In this document: positions 23,490-34,510 of the stretch, in pieces
Layout: each line of letters opens with the position of its first letter
Position numbering within the stretch: position 1 is the stretch's first letter
Source: Epiperipatus broadwayi
Taxonomy: Eukaryota; Onychophora; Udeonychophora; Euonychophora; Peripatidae
Reading direction: 5' to 3'
Length of the DNA stretch: 64,000 nt
NCBI GenBank assembly: GCA_028023455.1
Contig: JAQFVV010000042.1
Span: forward strand, 4,667,739 to 4,731,738
Translations under genes and position numbers: made by a program
Notes under the pieces: generated by a model
The model's input: only the letters and a program-made list of their open reading frames with translations
Told to the model about the DNA's origin: nothing
Database searches by the model: none

Positions 23490-23720
23490 AATCTCAAATA
23501 TCAATTATATTGCCTAATCAATAAAAAATGTGTAATATTAAAATCAACTGTGTAGAAAAAAAATGGCTATAATGAATTTGGGGGGGGGGGGCTAACTAAA
23601 TAAATAATGTGTGGCAGATTATAAATAATTTATTGTTTAGATCAGAACGTCATTCAAACTATTCAATTTATAAACTATCCTATCCTGAAATCAATTTTTA
23701 ATTTTGATTTTTTTTAAAAA
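23490..23720 (-). repeat. Inverted copy of PLE interior (25855-26075)
   Basis: This block is the reverse complement of 25855-26075, including a 12-G run (23580-23591) against a 13-C run (25982-25994), and TATTGCCTAATCAATAAAAA on its left. It is the outer part of a broken inverted arrangement centred near 24935. The sequence from 23721 to 24600 has no obvious partner. Confidence 0.75.
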
Positions 23721-24604
23721 AAAACCCTGAAACAATCACTTCCAATGAGTTATAAATGAAATTTTAAGATATGATGACGGGCTTAAATATAAAAAATTAG
23801 AAAGAACATTATTGTATACAATATTTATTTATATTTTAATCAAATTATCATCATCCATTTCAAATATAAATTAATTTAAAAAAAAAGCCTCTAATTCAGA
23901 AAAGCAAATTTAATAATAAATAGAAAAAATAAATACAAACTGAAGGACACGAGTACAGAGTTGTCCAAGATATTAGGATAAGAAATGTCTACTTAATTAG
24001 CAGACTAAATTTTTAATAAAGGCTGTAAATTTCAAATCTTTGCTCTGTAAAAAAATTGATAAAAGAAATACTTTCACTTATTATGACAGAGGAAATTTTT
24101 TTGTAAATGTGTACATTTTTGAAGCTTCATTGAGATAATACATTATTACAGAAATAATACAAACCATAAATTAAATGCTTGGGAAATTATATTAAAAAAA
24201 GTTACTACAAAAGATTAGAATTTCTCATTCAGTAGGACACCCCTGTCATAAGACAGTTGTTATTAAGTAAGAAAAAAAGTTTAAACTTTCTTCGTGTAAT
24301 TTATACCAAAAGATTTTAATCTTAATTTATTTTAATGCAACAAAATACTTTCTCAAATGTGATTTGTGATAATTTCATAAGAAAGCAAGTAGTTTATATT
24401 GATATAGGATTACAAAAGCACTATAACTGAAGGAATGTGTATCAACACTAGTAAGAATCCGAATTTCTGAGATTTTCATTAGTAGTCATATTCATTTACA
24501 AACTATGCCTGATATAAAATGCAGATAATTCTCTAGTATCTATAGTTGGACACATGAAAAGCAATCTAGTATTTTAGTATAAATCAGAAATTTGTTCACA
24601 ATTC
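23721..24604. other. AT-rich DNA with no recognised content
   Basis: It lies between two blocks that are inverted copies of parts of the PLE to the right. I could not match it to 25265-25855, so it may be an insertion or a diverged arm. Confidence 0.45.
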
Positions 24605-24619
24605 TTATAGTAATTCTTG

Positions 24620-24930
24620 CAAAAAAATTTGATCTGTTTTTCTGCAATAATTGTAATGATTTAGAAAATGTTAAAACATTTAACACAACAGGTTTAAATT
24701 TGTGATTAAAAAAATTTACTTAAAGCTGAGTGCTTTCAATTCTGAATAGTATAATCATAGCATAATACGTTTAGGGGGAACTGAGAGTCTCTTAAATATT
24801 AAAGAATAGATTATCATAAAATTGAATTTTTAGGGATATATTTACATACTAATAATGAAACTGGAAGCTACAAGTGCCATTTTTTAGGAGGAGAGTGCTA
24901 GTCCTTTTATTGGTGGCGTTATCATCTTCA
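24620..24930 (-). repeat. Inverted pLTR arm
   Basis: Reverse complement of about 24940-25255, with the point of symmetry near 24935. Shared blocks include CTGGAAGCTACAAGTGCCAT and TAGAAAATGTTAAAACATTT. Together with the direct repeat it forms a palindrome of more than 600 bp. Confidence 0.8.
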
Positions 24931-24939
24931 GCTATTACC

Positions 24940-25250
24940 TCTATTGATAATGCCATCAATAAAAAGGACTTCAGCACCCCTCTTTCTACAAAATGGCACT
25001 TGTAGCTTCCAGTTTCATCATTAGTATATAAATCTATTCCTAAAAATTCAATTTTATGATAATCTATTTTTTAATATTAAAAAGACTTTAAATTTAGATC
25101 TCAACTCCCTCTAGTCATAGTTTGCTATGATTATAATACTATTCAATATTGAAAGCGCTAGCTTTAATTAAATTGTCTTTATCACAAAATTCAAACCTGT
25201 TCTGTTGTTAAATGTTTTAACATTTTCTAAATCATTACAATTATTGCAGA
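24940..25250 (+). repeat. Upstream direct pLTR
   Basis: Matches 27640-27915 in the same orientation. It contains the block CTATGATTATA...TTGAAAGCGCTAG, which also follows the PLE endonuclease at 34470-34510. The repeat overlaps the first codons of the frame at 25205. Confidence 0.8.
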
Positions 25251-26300
25251 AAAACAGTTCAAATTTTTTTCTAAAATTACATATTTACTTGCTTGGATTA
25301 TTTTGGAACAACAGACTTTATCGTGCTATGATAAAAATCTGCATAGATATTATAAAAAAAAACAAGGTCTCATTTTCCTTAGAAATTCTTTTCAATTTAA
25401 AGTCTACCCAAATTGCTGTCATAAAAAAATTAATAGATCCATTTAATCAGCAAAAGAGGATTATTGGAAAGCTTAAAGACGTTTTATTAAAGTCTATTAT
25501 AAAACGTTTTTCCAGCACAATTAAGACCGATAAAAGGAAAAACCATATGGCACTGGAATATACAGTTCCCAAATCATTTACATAAAGTGCAACCACATAG
25601 ATACCATGTTAAAATGTAATTTTTTGACTGAAAAACAAAACCGCACACAACCTATTCTTGCTAGCATTAAAAACTGGGTTAACCTTTTGAATGTTGAATT
25701 TCCCAGAGGCGGCTGATAAAATTTTAAATTACAAATCCAGATTTGTAGGCGGTGAATGGTATTATCCTGAAAGATAAATAGTTGCTGATTTTGAGTTGAA
25801 ATATTAAAACAGCCCAGAGAAAGAAAAGATCATAGGAAAGGCATCTATTTTTTTGGAGAAAAAAATCAAAATTAAAAATTGATTCCAGTGTAGGATAGTT
25901 TATAAATTGAATAGTTTAAATGGTGTTCTAACTTAAGCAATAAATTATTTATAATCTGCCGCACCTTATTTATTTAGTTAGCCCCCCCCCCCCCAATTCA
26001 TTATAGTCATTTTTTCTCTACACAGGTGATTTTAATAATTTTTTTATTGATTAGGCGATATAATTGATATTAATACAATTATCAGAAATTTTATTTCTGA
26101 AAAAAAAAAAACATGTTTGTCTGATAAGGGCAACAGGCTTGTGCTTTTTAAAACTGCAAGAGTTTGACTTTAAAATTGACCAGAACATTGGTAGTTTGCG
26201 TTTTACAAAAGCAAAAAATTATAATTTAAAGACCAGGAAAGATAATATTTGTTACTTTAATTCTTAGAAAATATCAACGCAAATGACTGTCAAGCTCTGA
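25205..26300 (+). pseudogene. PLE ORF, N-terminal relic
   Basis: A 126-codon frame (25205-25585) reads FNQQKRIIGKLKDVLLKSII and is lysine-rich. It is followed, in broken frames, by LNYKSRFVGGEWYYPE and, at about 26115-26150, DKGNRLVLFKTA, which resembles the aDKGN.tV motif at the start of PLE reverse transcriptases. The region before the RT is poorly conserved among PLEs, so this part is placed by position. A 13-C run (25982-25994) interrupts it. Confidence 0.5.
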
Positions 26301-27010
26301 ATAATTTACAATATACCTGTCTGCTGTCATTGTTCCTAGAATTTTCACGAATATAAAACTGCACAAGGAAAACCTCCTGCTTCACCTTCTTGACTTTGGT
26401 GACTTGTACTTTTACTACACAGTTAAACTTATTGCTTTTTGGCTCATAGACACCCTTAGTTTTGGCTCATACAACTTGAAATTTTCACATGAATTTTTAA
26501 AAAGATTAAAAATCTTAAAATCAATAATAGCTGCAAAACTGCCTCTCTGGTCATCAAGGAATTGTATGGGTCTGTCCCTCGTTATGAATCTATTAAAATC
26601 GTCAAAGAACTTTTGCAGCAAGTCAATTATAACATTGGGGGGGGGGGGACTTTTATTATAAAAATATTAAATTGGATTAGTGACGAAATAATCGCGTCAA
26701 TTAACTACAAAACATATATAATGAATCATGGCTGATCTACTGCGCTCCCTTTCAGTAGTTGTCTGTATTTGTCCAGATTTGAAAATTTGCTTCTTCCAAA
26801 ATTTGAGTTCTGTTGAATTCATTCTTATAATCCACATATGTGGATAATACTTTAGTGTGTGCAAATGAAGAAACCATTAGTAAAATTATTATCAGGCTAG
26901 CATCTACAGCTACTCTAACTTTGACCATCAAGAAGAGAGATGAGCTTCTTCACAACATAAAATTTGTAGATATCATCAGACAAGATGTTTTAAAGATTAA
27001 GGGATGATTT
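26301..27010 (+). pseudogene. PLE reverse transcriptase relic (YVDN)
   Basis: After a degraded fingers region, the frame at 26834-26980 reads TYVDNTLVCANEETISKIII and then LTLTIKKRDELLHNIKFVDI. This is the RYVDDTF......I..il....l.FTIE.E.....FLDI block of PLE RTs, with the second catalytic Asp changed to Asn at 26846-26848. A 12-G run at 26637-26648 breaks the upstream part. Without both aspartates it could not synthesise cDNA. Confidence 0.7.
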
Positions 27011-27344
27011 AAAACCATTAAATGTAAGAGATATAATACACTCTAGGTCTAATACTCACTTCTCCCATAAATATGCTGGTCCGAAAAGTTTTCTCCACAG
27101 AAAAAAAAGGCTGTGCAAATTCAAGACAATTGGAAAAAAAACATCGATACATATACTAAAGATCTAATCAACATTGGGTACAATTCTAAAAAAATAAATT
27201 TAATTATCGCTATTTTTTATAACATAATCTAGCACTCTATGAACATTCAACCTGACAATAAAAAATAGTCTAGTCTCCCTTATGTTTCATATCAATAAAT
27301 ACAATATCAGTTTTAGTTCACTTCCGTCTTCAAAAGACTAAATA

Positions 27345-27620
27345 GAAAGGCTTCATATCAAATTGTGTACAAAATTAATTGCAAAAATCCTAATTGCTCA
27401 AAGGCTTACTATGCTGAGACATGAATTAACTTATCTACAAGATTTGCTCAGCATAATTATGTTTATAACCAGGCCAAGAAAAACAATGAATACTCTTCCA
27501 TTTTCTTGGATCACAAGTTACAGTCAGGCCACAACTTTGATCTCTCTATGGCGGATATCATTTGTTCCGAGAGGGATGACAGAAAGAGAAAGGTAGAGGC
27601 ATGGTCAATAGCTAAAGATG
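27345..27620 (+). pseudogene. PLE GIY-YIG endonuclease relic
   Basis: The reading SYQIVYKINCKNPNCSKAYY is followed by AET, a stop at about 27421, then STRFAQHNYVY, IFLDHKLQSGHNFDLSMADI and KRKVEAWSIAK. These fit the PLE endonuclease: VYKI.C.....YIGET, the R...H region, H....GH.FD...A.I and R..KR...E. The catalytic YIGET is YAET here, and the usual arginine context is partly kept. The position directly before the second pLTR is as expected. Confidence 0.75.
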
Positions 27621-27639
27621 AAAAAACTATCACTAAAAA

Positions 27640-27915
27640 GGACTAGCAACCCTCTTTCTAAAAAATTGCACTTGTAGCAGATTCCAGTTTCATCATTAGT
27701 ATGTAAATCTATTCCTAAAAAACCCAATTTTATGATAACCTATTCTTTAATATTCAAAAGAGACTTCAAATTTAGATCTCAACTCCTCTAGTCATATTAT
27801 GCTATGATTATATTATTCAGTATTGAAAGTGCTCAACTTTAAATAAATTTTCACAAATTCAAACGTTATCTTGTTAAATGTTTTAACATTTTCTAAATCA
27901 TTACAATTCTTATAA
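27640..27915 (+). repeat. Downstream direct pLTR
   Basis: Starts with AAAAAGGACTAGCAACCC and carries the same blocks as 24960-25250, ending in TTCTAAATCATTACAATTCT. It is somewhat more diverged than the inverted arm is from the upstream copy. Confidence 0.78.
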
Positions 27916-27920
27916 TATCA

Positions 27921-29700
27921 ACATGTATTTATCCCTCCCACACACACAAAAGATATACATACAATATGGGAGACTCCAAAATAAACTACAGGATTATAGA
28001 AATGTGACAAGATTATTTGCAGTAGTTATTATATGATCCACTAAATAATGCATAACAAAATTTAAGCAACATTTGGTGGATAAATATTAAAATAAGCTAT
28101 TAAGCAACAAACCTCAGTGAATATGAGGAATAACAAATGTAAATAACTGAATACTGATTGCCCCCCTCCCCCATTTTCCCATTCAACCAAATTAAAAAGT
28201 ACATAATACCTTATTAATTTTGCACTCTATAAAAATATTTAAAAAATTTTTCAGGCTATAAAAATTTATTCAATACATATTTTTTAAATCTACTTTATGG
28301 TTCAATTTATTAACCTGAATTTTCTAATGAAAGTTTCCATGGAAATGGCATTATTAATACTGTGACCTTTATCACAAGGTAATTAAAGATTTATTAACAA
28401 CAAAAAAGACTTTCAGAAAATTATATGCCTCCTACAGACAACAGATTTTTTTTACATTTGGAATAGTAAATATAAATATTAAAAAATAAGGAGGGAAGAT
28501 TAAAAAAAAACACACAGGCAGGCTGTTATTCACTCATTCATTGAATTTTTATTGTAAGTAAAACCTTTGAACTCAATTAATTCAAAAACATAACAGTGCA
28601 AAAAAAAAGTACAATAAATTTATAACTAGTAATCATATTAAATGAGTTATGTCAATCAAATATTTTTATTTCTGTTGTTTGGTCATTGTCATGGCAAATT
28701 GAATTGTATTTTCATGCATATCTGGTCATGGATGTTATTTTCTAAACTGTCCATATCAAATGACAGCAAATCATTTTCAGTATATCATACTCTCATTGAA
28801 TCATTAGTAAAGATCTCATTTTACGAAATATATAATTTTTTAACACCAGAGAATCTTAGGCAAAAGTATCACAATTTAATTGATATTTTTTACATGACTG
28901 CAGGTTCACTTTTTTTCAAAAACATTCATTCAATTATCATTTGTTTTGAATTATACTAATTCTTTTTTCAGTGGCAAATCCCAGGCTTAAAAAAATATAT
29001 TCTGTATATATAAAATTATAGATAAAATGAAAATAGAAGCGACACAGTTTGCTAACAATCCCGGATACAAATCTGTTAACAAGGGCCTAAAATTTCTCCC
29101 ATCTGGCTATTCTTATAAAAAAGAACAAATTTGTTAAAAATCTCTCAGAAACAGAGCATCTATAGTAAAAATTACAATATTCTGGAGAGAAAATCTAAGT
29201 AATTTTATAGTTTTTGTTAAAATATATAAACATTTAACCCATAGAATTTTTTTAAAATCTTTATTTCTGTAACCAAAGTGATGATTTTATGTAAAATGTT
29301 TAAAAATCTTGGTTATAAGTTGGAAAAAGCTTATTATATTTTGAATCTTTCAGCAGTTTTTTTTTTTATCTTTTGGAAAAAAAAAAAATTTAAAAGCATT
29401 AATAATAAACATTTTGTTATTATTTTCTTTCAATTTGTATTTTCTTTGGCAATAAATAATCTGCTTTCAGAAACAGAACTTACAAATACATGACTACTCT
29501 AAGAAGTTTCCAAAAAATCATGACAATTTTATATAATTGCATTAAATAGGGGAATTTTAAATCCAACATATAGGTAAGGTAATTGTTGTCATTCTTTTCT
29601 AATTTCATTCAACTTTAATGTAATATTGTTGGAAGTCCAAAAATACTCTTTATATTTGCATAAAAAAAGTATCACTAATAAATGTTTTTCCATAAGTTTT
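27921..29700. other. AT-rich non-coding DNA
   Basis: No gene recognised. Frames at 28642-28959 and 29278-29493 are AT-driven and lack known motifs. Confidence 0.55.
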
Positions 29701-29708
29701 GTTGATAG

Positions 29709-29783
29709 GTGTGGACCAGCGGAAAGAACCCTGGAGAGTTTGACGCTAAAAGCATCAGAAAGTCCATGTTCTCCGTACAGTAA
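29709..29783 (+). CDS. Possible terminal exon, unrecognised
   Basis: A short GC-richer island stands out from AT-rich surroundings. After an AG preceded by a moderately T-rich stretch (GTTTTTCCATAAGTTTTGTT), the frame reads VWTSGKNPGEFDAKS and IRKSMFSVQ, then TAA at 29781. An AATAAA signal follows about 40 bp later (near 29821). The composition is like real coding sequence, and the arrangement would fit a last exon with a very short 3' UTR. I do not recognise the peptide, the minus strand is also open through part of it, and it could be a fragment of an unknown repeat. Confidence 0.25.
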   Translation: MWTSGKNPGEFDAKSIRKSMFSVQ

Positions 29784-30285
29784 ATTAGCGATTCAATGCC
29801 ACAGAATAATTTTAATATAAAATAAAATATTTTGAGTTAGATATTGCAAAAAAATCCAACACCTTTTATATTTCAGGAAATAGCACCATAATCAATCTTT
29901 AAAACCACAAGAATCTATTGCTGGATGTAAAACAATGAAAATATTAATTTGAAAACAAGAATAATTACTTTTGAGTGGGTTTTGTTTTAAAGACAAATGC
30001 TCAAGAATATTATAATTAATAATAAATGATACACTGTTGGTTATATTAAAAATTGTGTTAAGAGGTATCTTTTGGATATTCTAGGTGTACATGAGAACTT
30101 AGCAAATATGCTAACAATGAGATAGATATGGAATAAAATAGCAAAATATATAAATAAATGCAAAATAAAAATGAGATGAAAGAAAAAAAATTGTTTAGTT
30201 AGAGATAAAAATACATTAAACATTAATGTTATTGTAAAAAAAATATATAATGATAATGTGCAAGTGTCAAAAAATTATTTTATTT
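29784..30285. other. AT-rich non-coding DNA
   Basis: Nothing recognised apart from the possible polyadenylation signal near 29821. Confidence 0.5.
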
Positions 30286-31165
30286 TAGATCATCAATCAA
30301 TAGGATTCTGTCCTATGTACAAGTCTAGAGAGCAGTCTCACAAGTTTATTCATTTCTCCATTCCACTCTCTTAATTGTCCAGCTCTTCAATTCTATGTAT
30401 CTCTTCCCATCTCATATATCATCCAGAAAGATCAATATTGTCCAACCTTTCTTCTTGTTTCTAATCACGGATTCTTCCAAAATATCTTTCATTAAACTAT
30501 TCTTTCTTCTTAATATATAACTAATCCAATTTCTCTTTCTAGCTCTAATTTCTTCCCCAAGCATTTTTCTTTTTTCATTTACTCTTTTCAAAACTTCATT
30601 TGTTATTTTATTCATCCAATTGATTTTTTTTTTATCCTTTTCCATTACCACATCTCAAAGGCTTTCAATCTATTCATAATTCTTTTTACTCATTGTCCAA
30701 ATTTCACAATCCTACAATAGTACACTCCTCACATAGCATTTAATTAATCTTTTCTTTAATTCTCTCTTCAAAACTCTTCAATATTAAATATTTTACTTCT
30801 TTTAGTAAATGCCTCTTTTGTCAATGCTATCTTTCAACTTCATCTTTGCTTCTATCCTCACTCAATCAACTACCTAAATATTTAAATCCATTTAGCTGTT
30901 GGGATTATATTATCATGGATTTTAAATTGCAGTCTTTTTGCATTTCTCCCTGTCTATAAACACTTGCTCTTCTCAACCTTAATCTTCATTCCATATTCCA
31001 TATATCTTTCCTCCAATTTATTCATATTCTGAAGACTTTTCAACTTCAGCTATAAAAGCCAGGTCATCTGCAAATCTTATACATTTTATTATTCTATCTC
31101 CAACATTTGTTTCTCCACCATCTAAATATTTATTTAACACATCTAAATAAATATTAAAAAGCACA
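30286..31165 (-). pseudogene. LINE reverse transcriptase, C-terminal half
   Basis: Read on the minus strand the order is ALFNIYLDVLNKYL, then CIRFADDLAFIAEVEKSS with the intact catalytic Asp-Asp at 31063-31074. A degraded thumb region follows, and then the frame at 30412-30651: KINWMNKITNEVLKRVNEK and RARKRNWISYILRR, ending near LDDI and ELKSWTIKRVEW. The signature W...TNEEVL.RV.E.R..L..I..RK..WIGH.LR is found at the C-terminus of many arthropod and other invertebrate LINEs, often fused to an EEP endonuclease upstream (absent here). Several stops and frameshifts break it. It seems to be the same LINE group as the relic at 12680-13480. Confidence 0.75.
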
Positions 31166-33587
31166 GATTATATTGATTTAAATCATTTATAAACTCATAT
31201 TAACAGTGCAGAACACATTGGTGCTGATTTAAAAGTAAATTCCGATTAACTATGGTATTGGGAAAATAGTGTTAAATTTCAAGAAAATAAAATTAAATAA
31301 ACACGCAAAAGACAATCAATTAAAAAAAAAATATTTAAAAGATAAAAAAAAAATTAAAACACGGTACAAACTAAATAAATAGTAAATTCAAATAAATACA
31401 GGCACTATATTTATGAGACAAGTGATAAAATAAATATCTTGGTTAGCAAAATCATTAGAATAATATATTTAAAGCTAAATGGAATGTGGTTTTAAAAGGT
31501 GGTAGACAAAAATAGATTGAGATATAATAAAACAGTTCTAATTAGAAAAAAGTAGAATTGTAAAATAATTCCATTAGAAAAAAATGATTAACACGGATAT
31601 TGTGGGAAATGGTTTTAGGTCATATTTTTATCAGAGAAAGAGTTTAGCTTTAAATAGATAAGAATTCCTAACATAATTAACAAGCAAACTTCAATTTTTA
31701 AAAAAGCATTTGAAAGAATTGGGTTGGTTACCTCATAGAACATGAAAAAAAAAAAAGATTAATATAACTTCGTAAAGTTTCTTTCATACTGCCATTTACT
31801 TTTTCACTAGGTTTCAGTTTTATTGGTAATTATTTAAAAGAAAAATTACCTATATATCAAAAAACTAATTATTTATTTACAGAGTACCTAGAAGTGTTAA
31901 TCACAAGATAAATTTTTTATTGGAAACTTTTTTTTTCTCTATGTTAACAGTGAGTTTTCTCAAACATATATGACTGTATATTAGACAATTAAATCTATTT
32001 AAAATAGAATATAAAAAAGCAAAATATAATAATTCCTAATGCTGTAAAAAATATTACTAATAAATAATATTTCTGTAATATAATTTTCACTACACAACCC
32101 TCATGCAAGGTAAAGACTGATTTCTATTCACTTTTAACACGTGTGGAGAAATATAATCATAAACATATGCTCAAAGAACTGTGAAAAAGACCACAGGAAT
32201 ATTATTTATTATTGGATAATCTCTAGTCTAATGAATGACTAATAAAATATTATTAATATACTTTCATTAAGTGATTTGTATCAAAGTTGTGAGGACAGCA
32301 CGTTTGACACATCAATTAAACTGTAGTAATTTGCTATATATATACTGAATAATGGTAAAGATATATGTACAAGATTGTGATCTAAGCCAACTGATGAGTA
32401 CTGGTTCAGCATGAAATGTGCATCTTGGAGATCATAGATCTTTTTCACATGTCTTTTGTCTTATGTTTATGATTACATCCCTCCATAAGATGTTAAAAAC
32501 AGATAGAAACCAGTCCCTACCTTGCCTGAGAGTGGTGTAATGAAAATTACAATACAGAAATATTCATTATTGGATAATCTCTAGTCTAATGAACAGTTAA
32601 TTAAAAATTATTACAACTAAGCTAGCTTCTCTTTATATTTTTAATATCTATACTATATCATTTTCATAATATAGTCTACAATACTTGGAGAAAATGTATA
32701 AACTCTACATAATAAAGCACATTTTCTGCCCTGCCTTTAAAGAATCTCTAATAACGTTTCTATAAATGTCTCTCAAAAAGTTATTTTTTATACAATGTTG
32801 TGTAATTTTTTTTTCTATTTAATGATCTTTCTTAGTAACAAAAAAGTAAAAAGCAACTTGGTAATATCTAAGATTTTCTAACTTTCATATATTATAATCT
32901 TTTATTGTGTCAAACTCCATCAAAATATGACTTTTTAAGATACATAACCTCAATCATTTTTGTTGAATTTATGGTTAATTAAAAATTGACTAATGATGTA
33001 TAAAAAAGGTCCACTGATCATTCCAGCTTCACTATTCTTTAATTTAATTAAGCCCCTTCATATTTTATATTTCAGATTTCAGATATAGTCAATACAATAT
33101 CTTTATTCTGAACAATTTATTTCAAATTGCTAATTTAATTTCTTATCAATAAACCTGAAATTTATTATATCAATCATATAATTATACATTTTTGACCCAA
33201 ATAACAAGGGACAAACTATTCCATTTTATTAATTTTCTTTATAAACTACTTATACATTTTTTGCTAAATAACAATGAATAATTTGTTTCCCAAACTCAAT
33301 ATACATCAAAATAATCTTGTATAAAAATTAAGTAATTTTAATGGTGTAACTTGTTGCCGAAGATTCAAAATATATTATTCATATTAGACATCATGCACGT
33401 AGACAACACACACAAAAAAGTTTGAAATTGAAAATCAATGATAATCAATGAATAAATATATTTATTATAATTAATGAACATATTATTAAACCTGTTTGTA
33501 AATATAATATATAAACTATTAATAAACAGAATATAAATATAGTATTAAACTTTTTTTTATCACCATTAGTTTCAAATATTCTTACTA
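31166..33587. other. AT-rich DNA with dispersed repeats
   Basis: No gene. At about 32340-32480 there is a third copy of the repeat containing CAACTGATGA and GGTTCAGCATGAAAT (compare 8085-8200 and the loop of 15625-15897). A 32-bp direct repeat with core ATTGGATAATCTCTAGTCTA lies at about 32210-32245 and 32568-32602, flanking this copy. Confidence 0.55.
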
Positions 33588-33680
33588 TTAGGAGTAGCTA
33601 GCTATATTGGTTAAATTATTAATGCAGTCAGTATCAAGTTCAAATCATGATTCATTAAAAGAAAGTAAAAAAAAAAAAAT
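33588..33680 (+). repeat. tRNA-derived SINE-like element, copy 1
   Basis: GTAGCTAGCTATATTGGTTA resembles a tRNA A box region, and AGTTCAAATCATGATTC is a good B box. An A-rich tail (run at about 33668-33680) follows. A second copy with the same layout is at 54430-54515. Copies with both boxes and a tail are typical of short interspersed elements transcribed by RNA polymerase III. Confidence 0.55.
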
Positions 33681-33911
33681 TGAACTAACCTAACATAAAT
33701 TTTTTGAATGATTTTGAATACATGACTGATTTATGAGTGTTGAGCAAAATTTTCAATTTTTTTGCATGAATTGAGACTTACTTTATATGATGTAATCATT
33801 GCTTGAAATACCCAAAATATTAAATAAAAAATTAAACAATTAAATCACAAATTTTAGTCAATTTAATAAATGCATTTTCCAACTTATTTTTAATAAAGCA
33901 TAATAACTTTT
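33681..33911. other. AT-rich non-coding DNA
   Basis: Nothing recognised. Confidence 0.5.
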
Positions 33912-34510
33912 GTGATAAATTACAATCAATTACTTAATACCAAACAACTAGCTAAAACATTATCAAAAGAATTTATTATTGGCTTCCGCACTTCAGCCAA
34001 CCCCAATAGACTAATAAACAATTCAAAAAATAAACTTGATCCCAAACTAACATCTCAAGTGGTGTACCGGATACAATGCCAACAGGCCGGATGCAGAGCC
34101 TCATATTATGGGGAAACAAAAACTACCATTACAAATAGAGCATCCCAGCATATATACATATGTATAAAAGGGCACTGAACATCAAGGAGTCTACATCAGC
34201 ATTCGTGGAATATGAAAAAGCTACTGGACACAGATTTGAACCCACCAACCCCAGAATAGTGTGCAAAGAGAGTAACGACCATAGGCGCAAAATAAAGGAG
34301 GCATATTTCATAAATAATGACACCCAATCAATTAATAGAAAGGACACCTGTTTTACCATTTCAAAGAGATGGACAAACTAAGTCAAACAATATTTTAAAT
34401 AAATACCGAAACATCTAATTAACATAAATTTGAATACTCCCCCTCATCACTATCAACCGCACACAACTATGATTATGAAGCCATAGAGCTTTGAAAGCGC
34501 TAATCTTTAA
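33912..34510 (+). pseudogene. PLE endonuclease (GIY-YIG) with 3' tail
   Basis: The first frame (33912-34178) ends SQVVYRIQCQQAGCRASYYG followed by ETKTTITNRASQH. This is the full GIY-YIG start including YYGET and the conserved Arg. A frameshift near 34165 moves into the frame 34160-34381: STSAFVEYEKATGHRFE, then NDHRRKIKEAYFINNDTQS and a stop. SA...E...TGH.F and RR..KEA..I....S.N are the second half of the domain, with the catalytic Glu preserved. Only one frameshift separates this copy from an intact domain. A tail at 34460-34510 (CTATGATTATGAAGCC, then TTGAAAGCGCTAATC) matches the pLTR block of the 24.6-27.9-kb element. No RT is visible upstream, so this is a 5'-truncated insertion. Confidence 0.8.

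Larger units (their letters stand above)
24605..27920 (+). mobile_element. Penelope-like retroelement with pLTRs and inverted 5' arm
   Basis: Parts in order: an inverted arm (24620-24930); a direct terminal repeat (24940-25250); a coding relic starting near 25205; a reverse transcriptase with YVDN at 26837-26848; a GIY-YIG relic at 27345-27615; and a second direct terminal repeat (27640-27915). Both direct repeats share TTCCAGTTTCATCATTAGTA, the CTATGATTATA block and TGTTAAATGTTTTAACATTT. This matches the known architecture of Penelope elements, in which terminal repeats flank the ORF and an inverted segment often precedes it. The coding part carries stops and frameshifts, so the copy is dead. 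Confidence 0.82.

Noticed and set aside
29278-29493. 71-codon frame
   Set aside because: Low-complexity, Lys/Phe-rich and driven by A and T runs.
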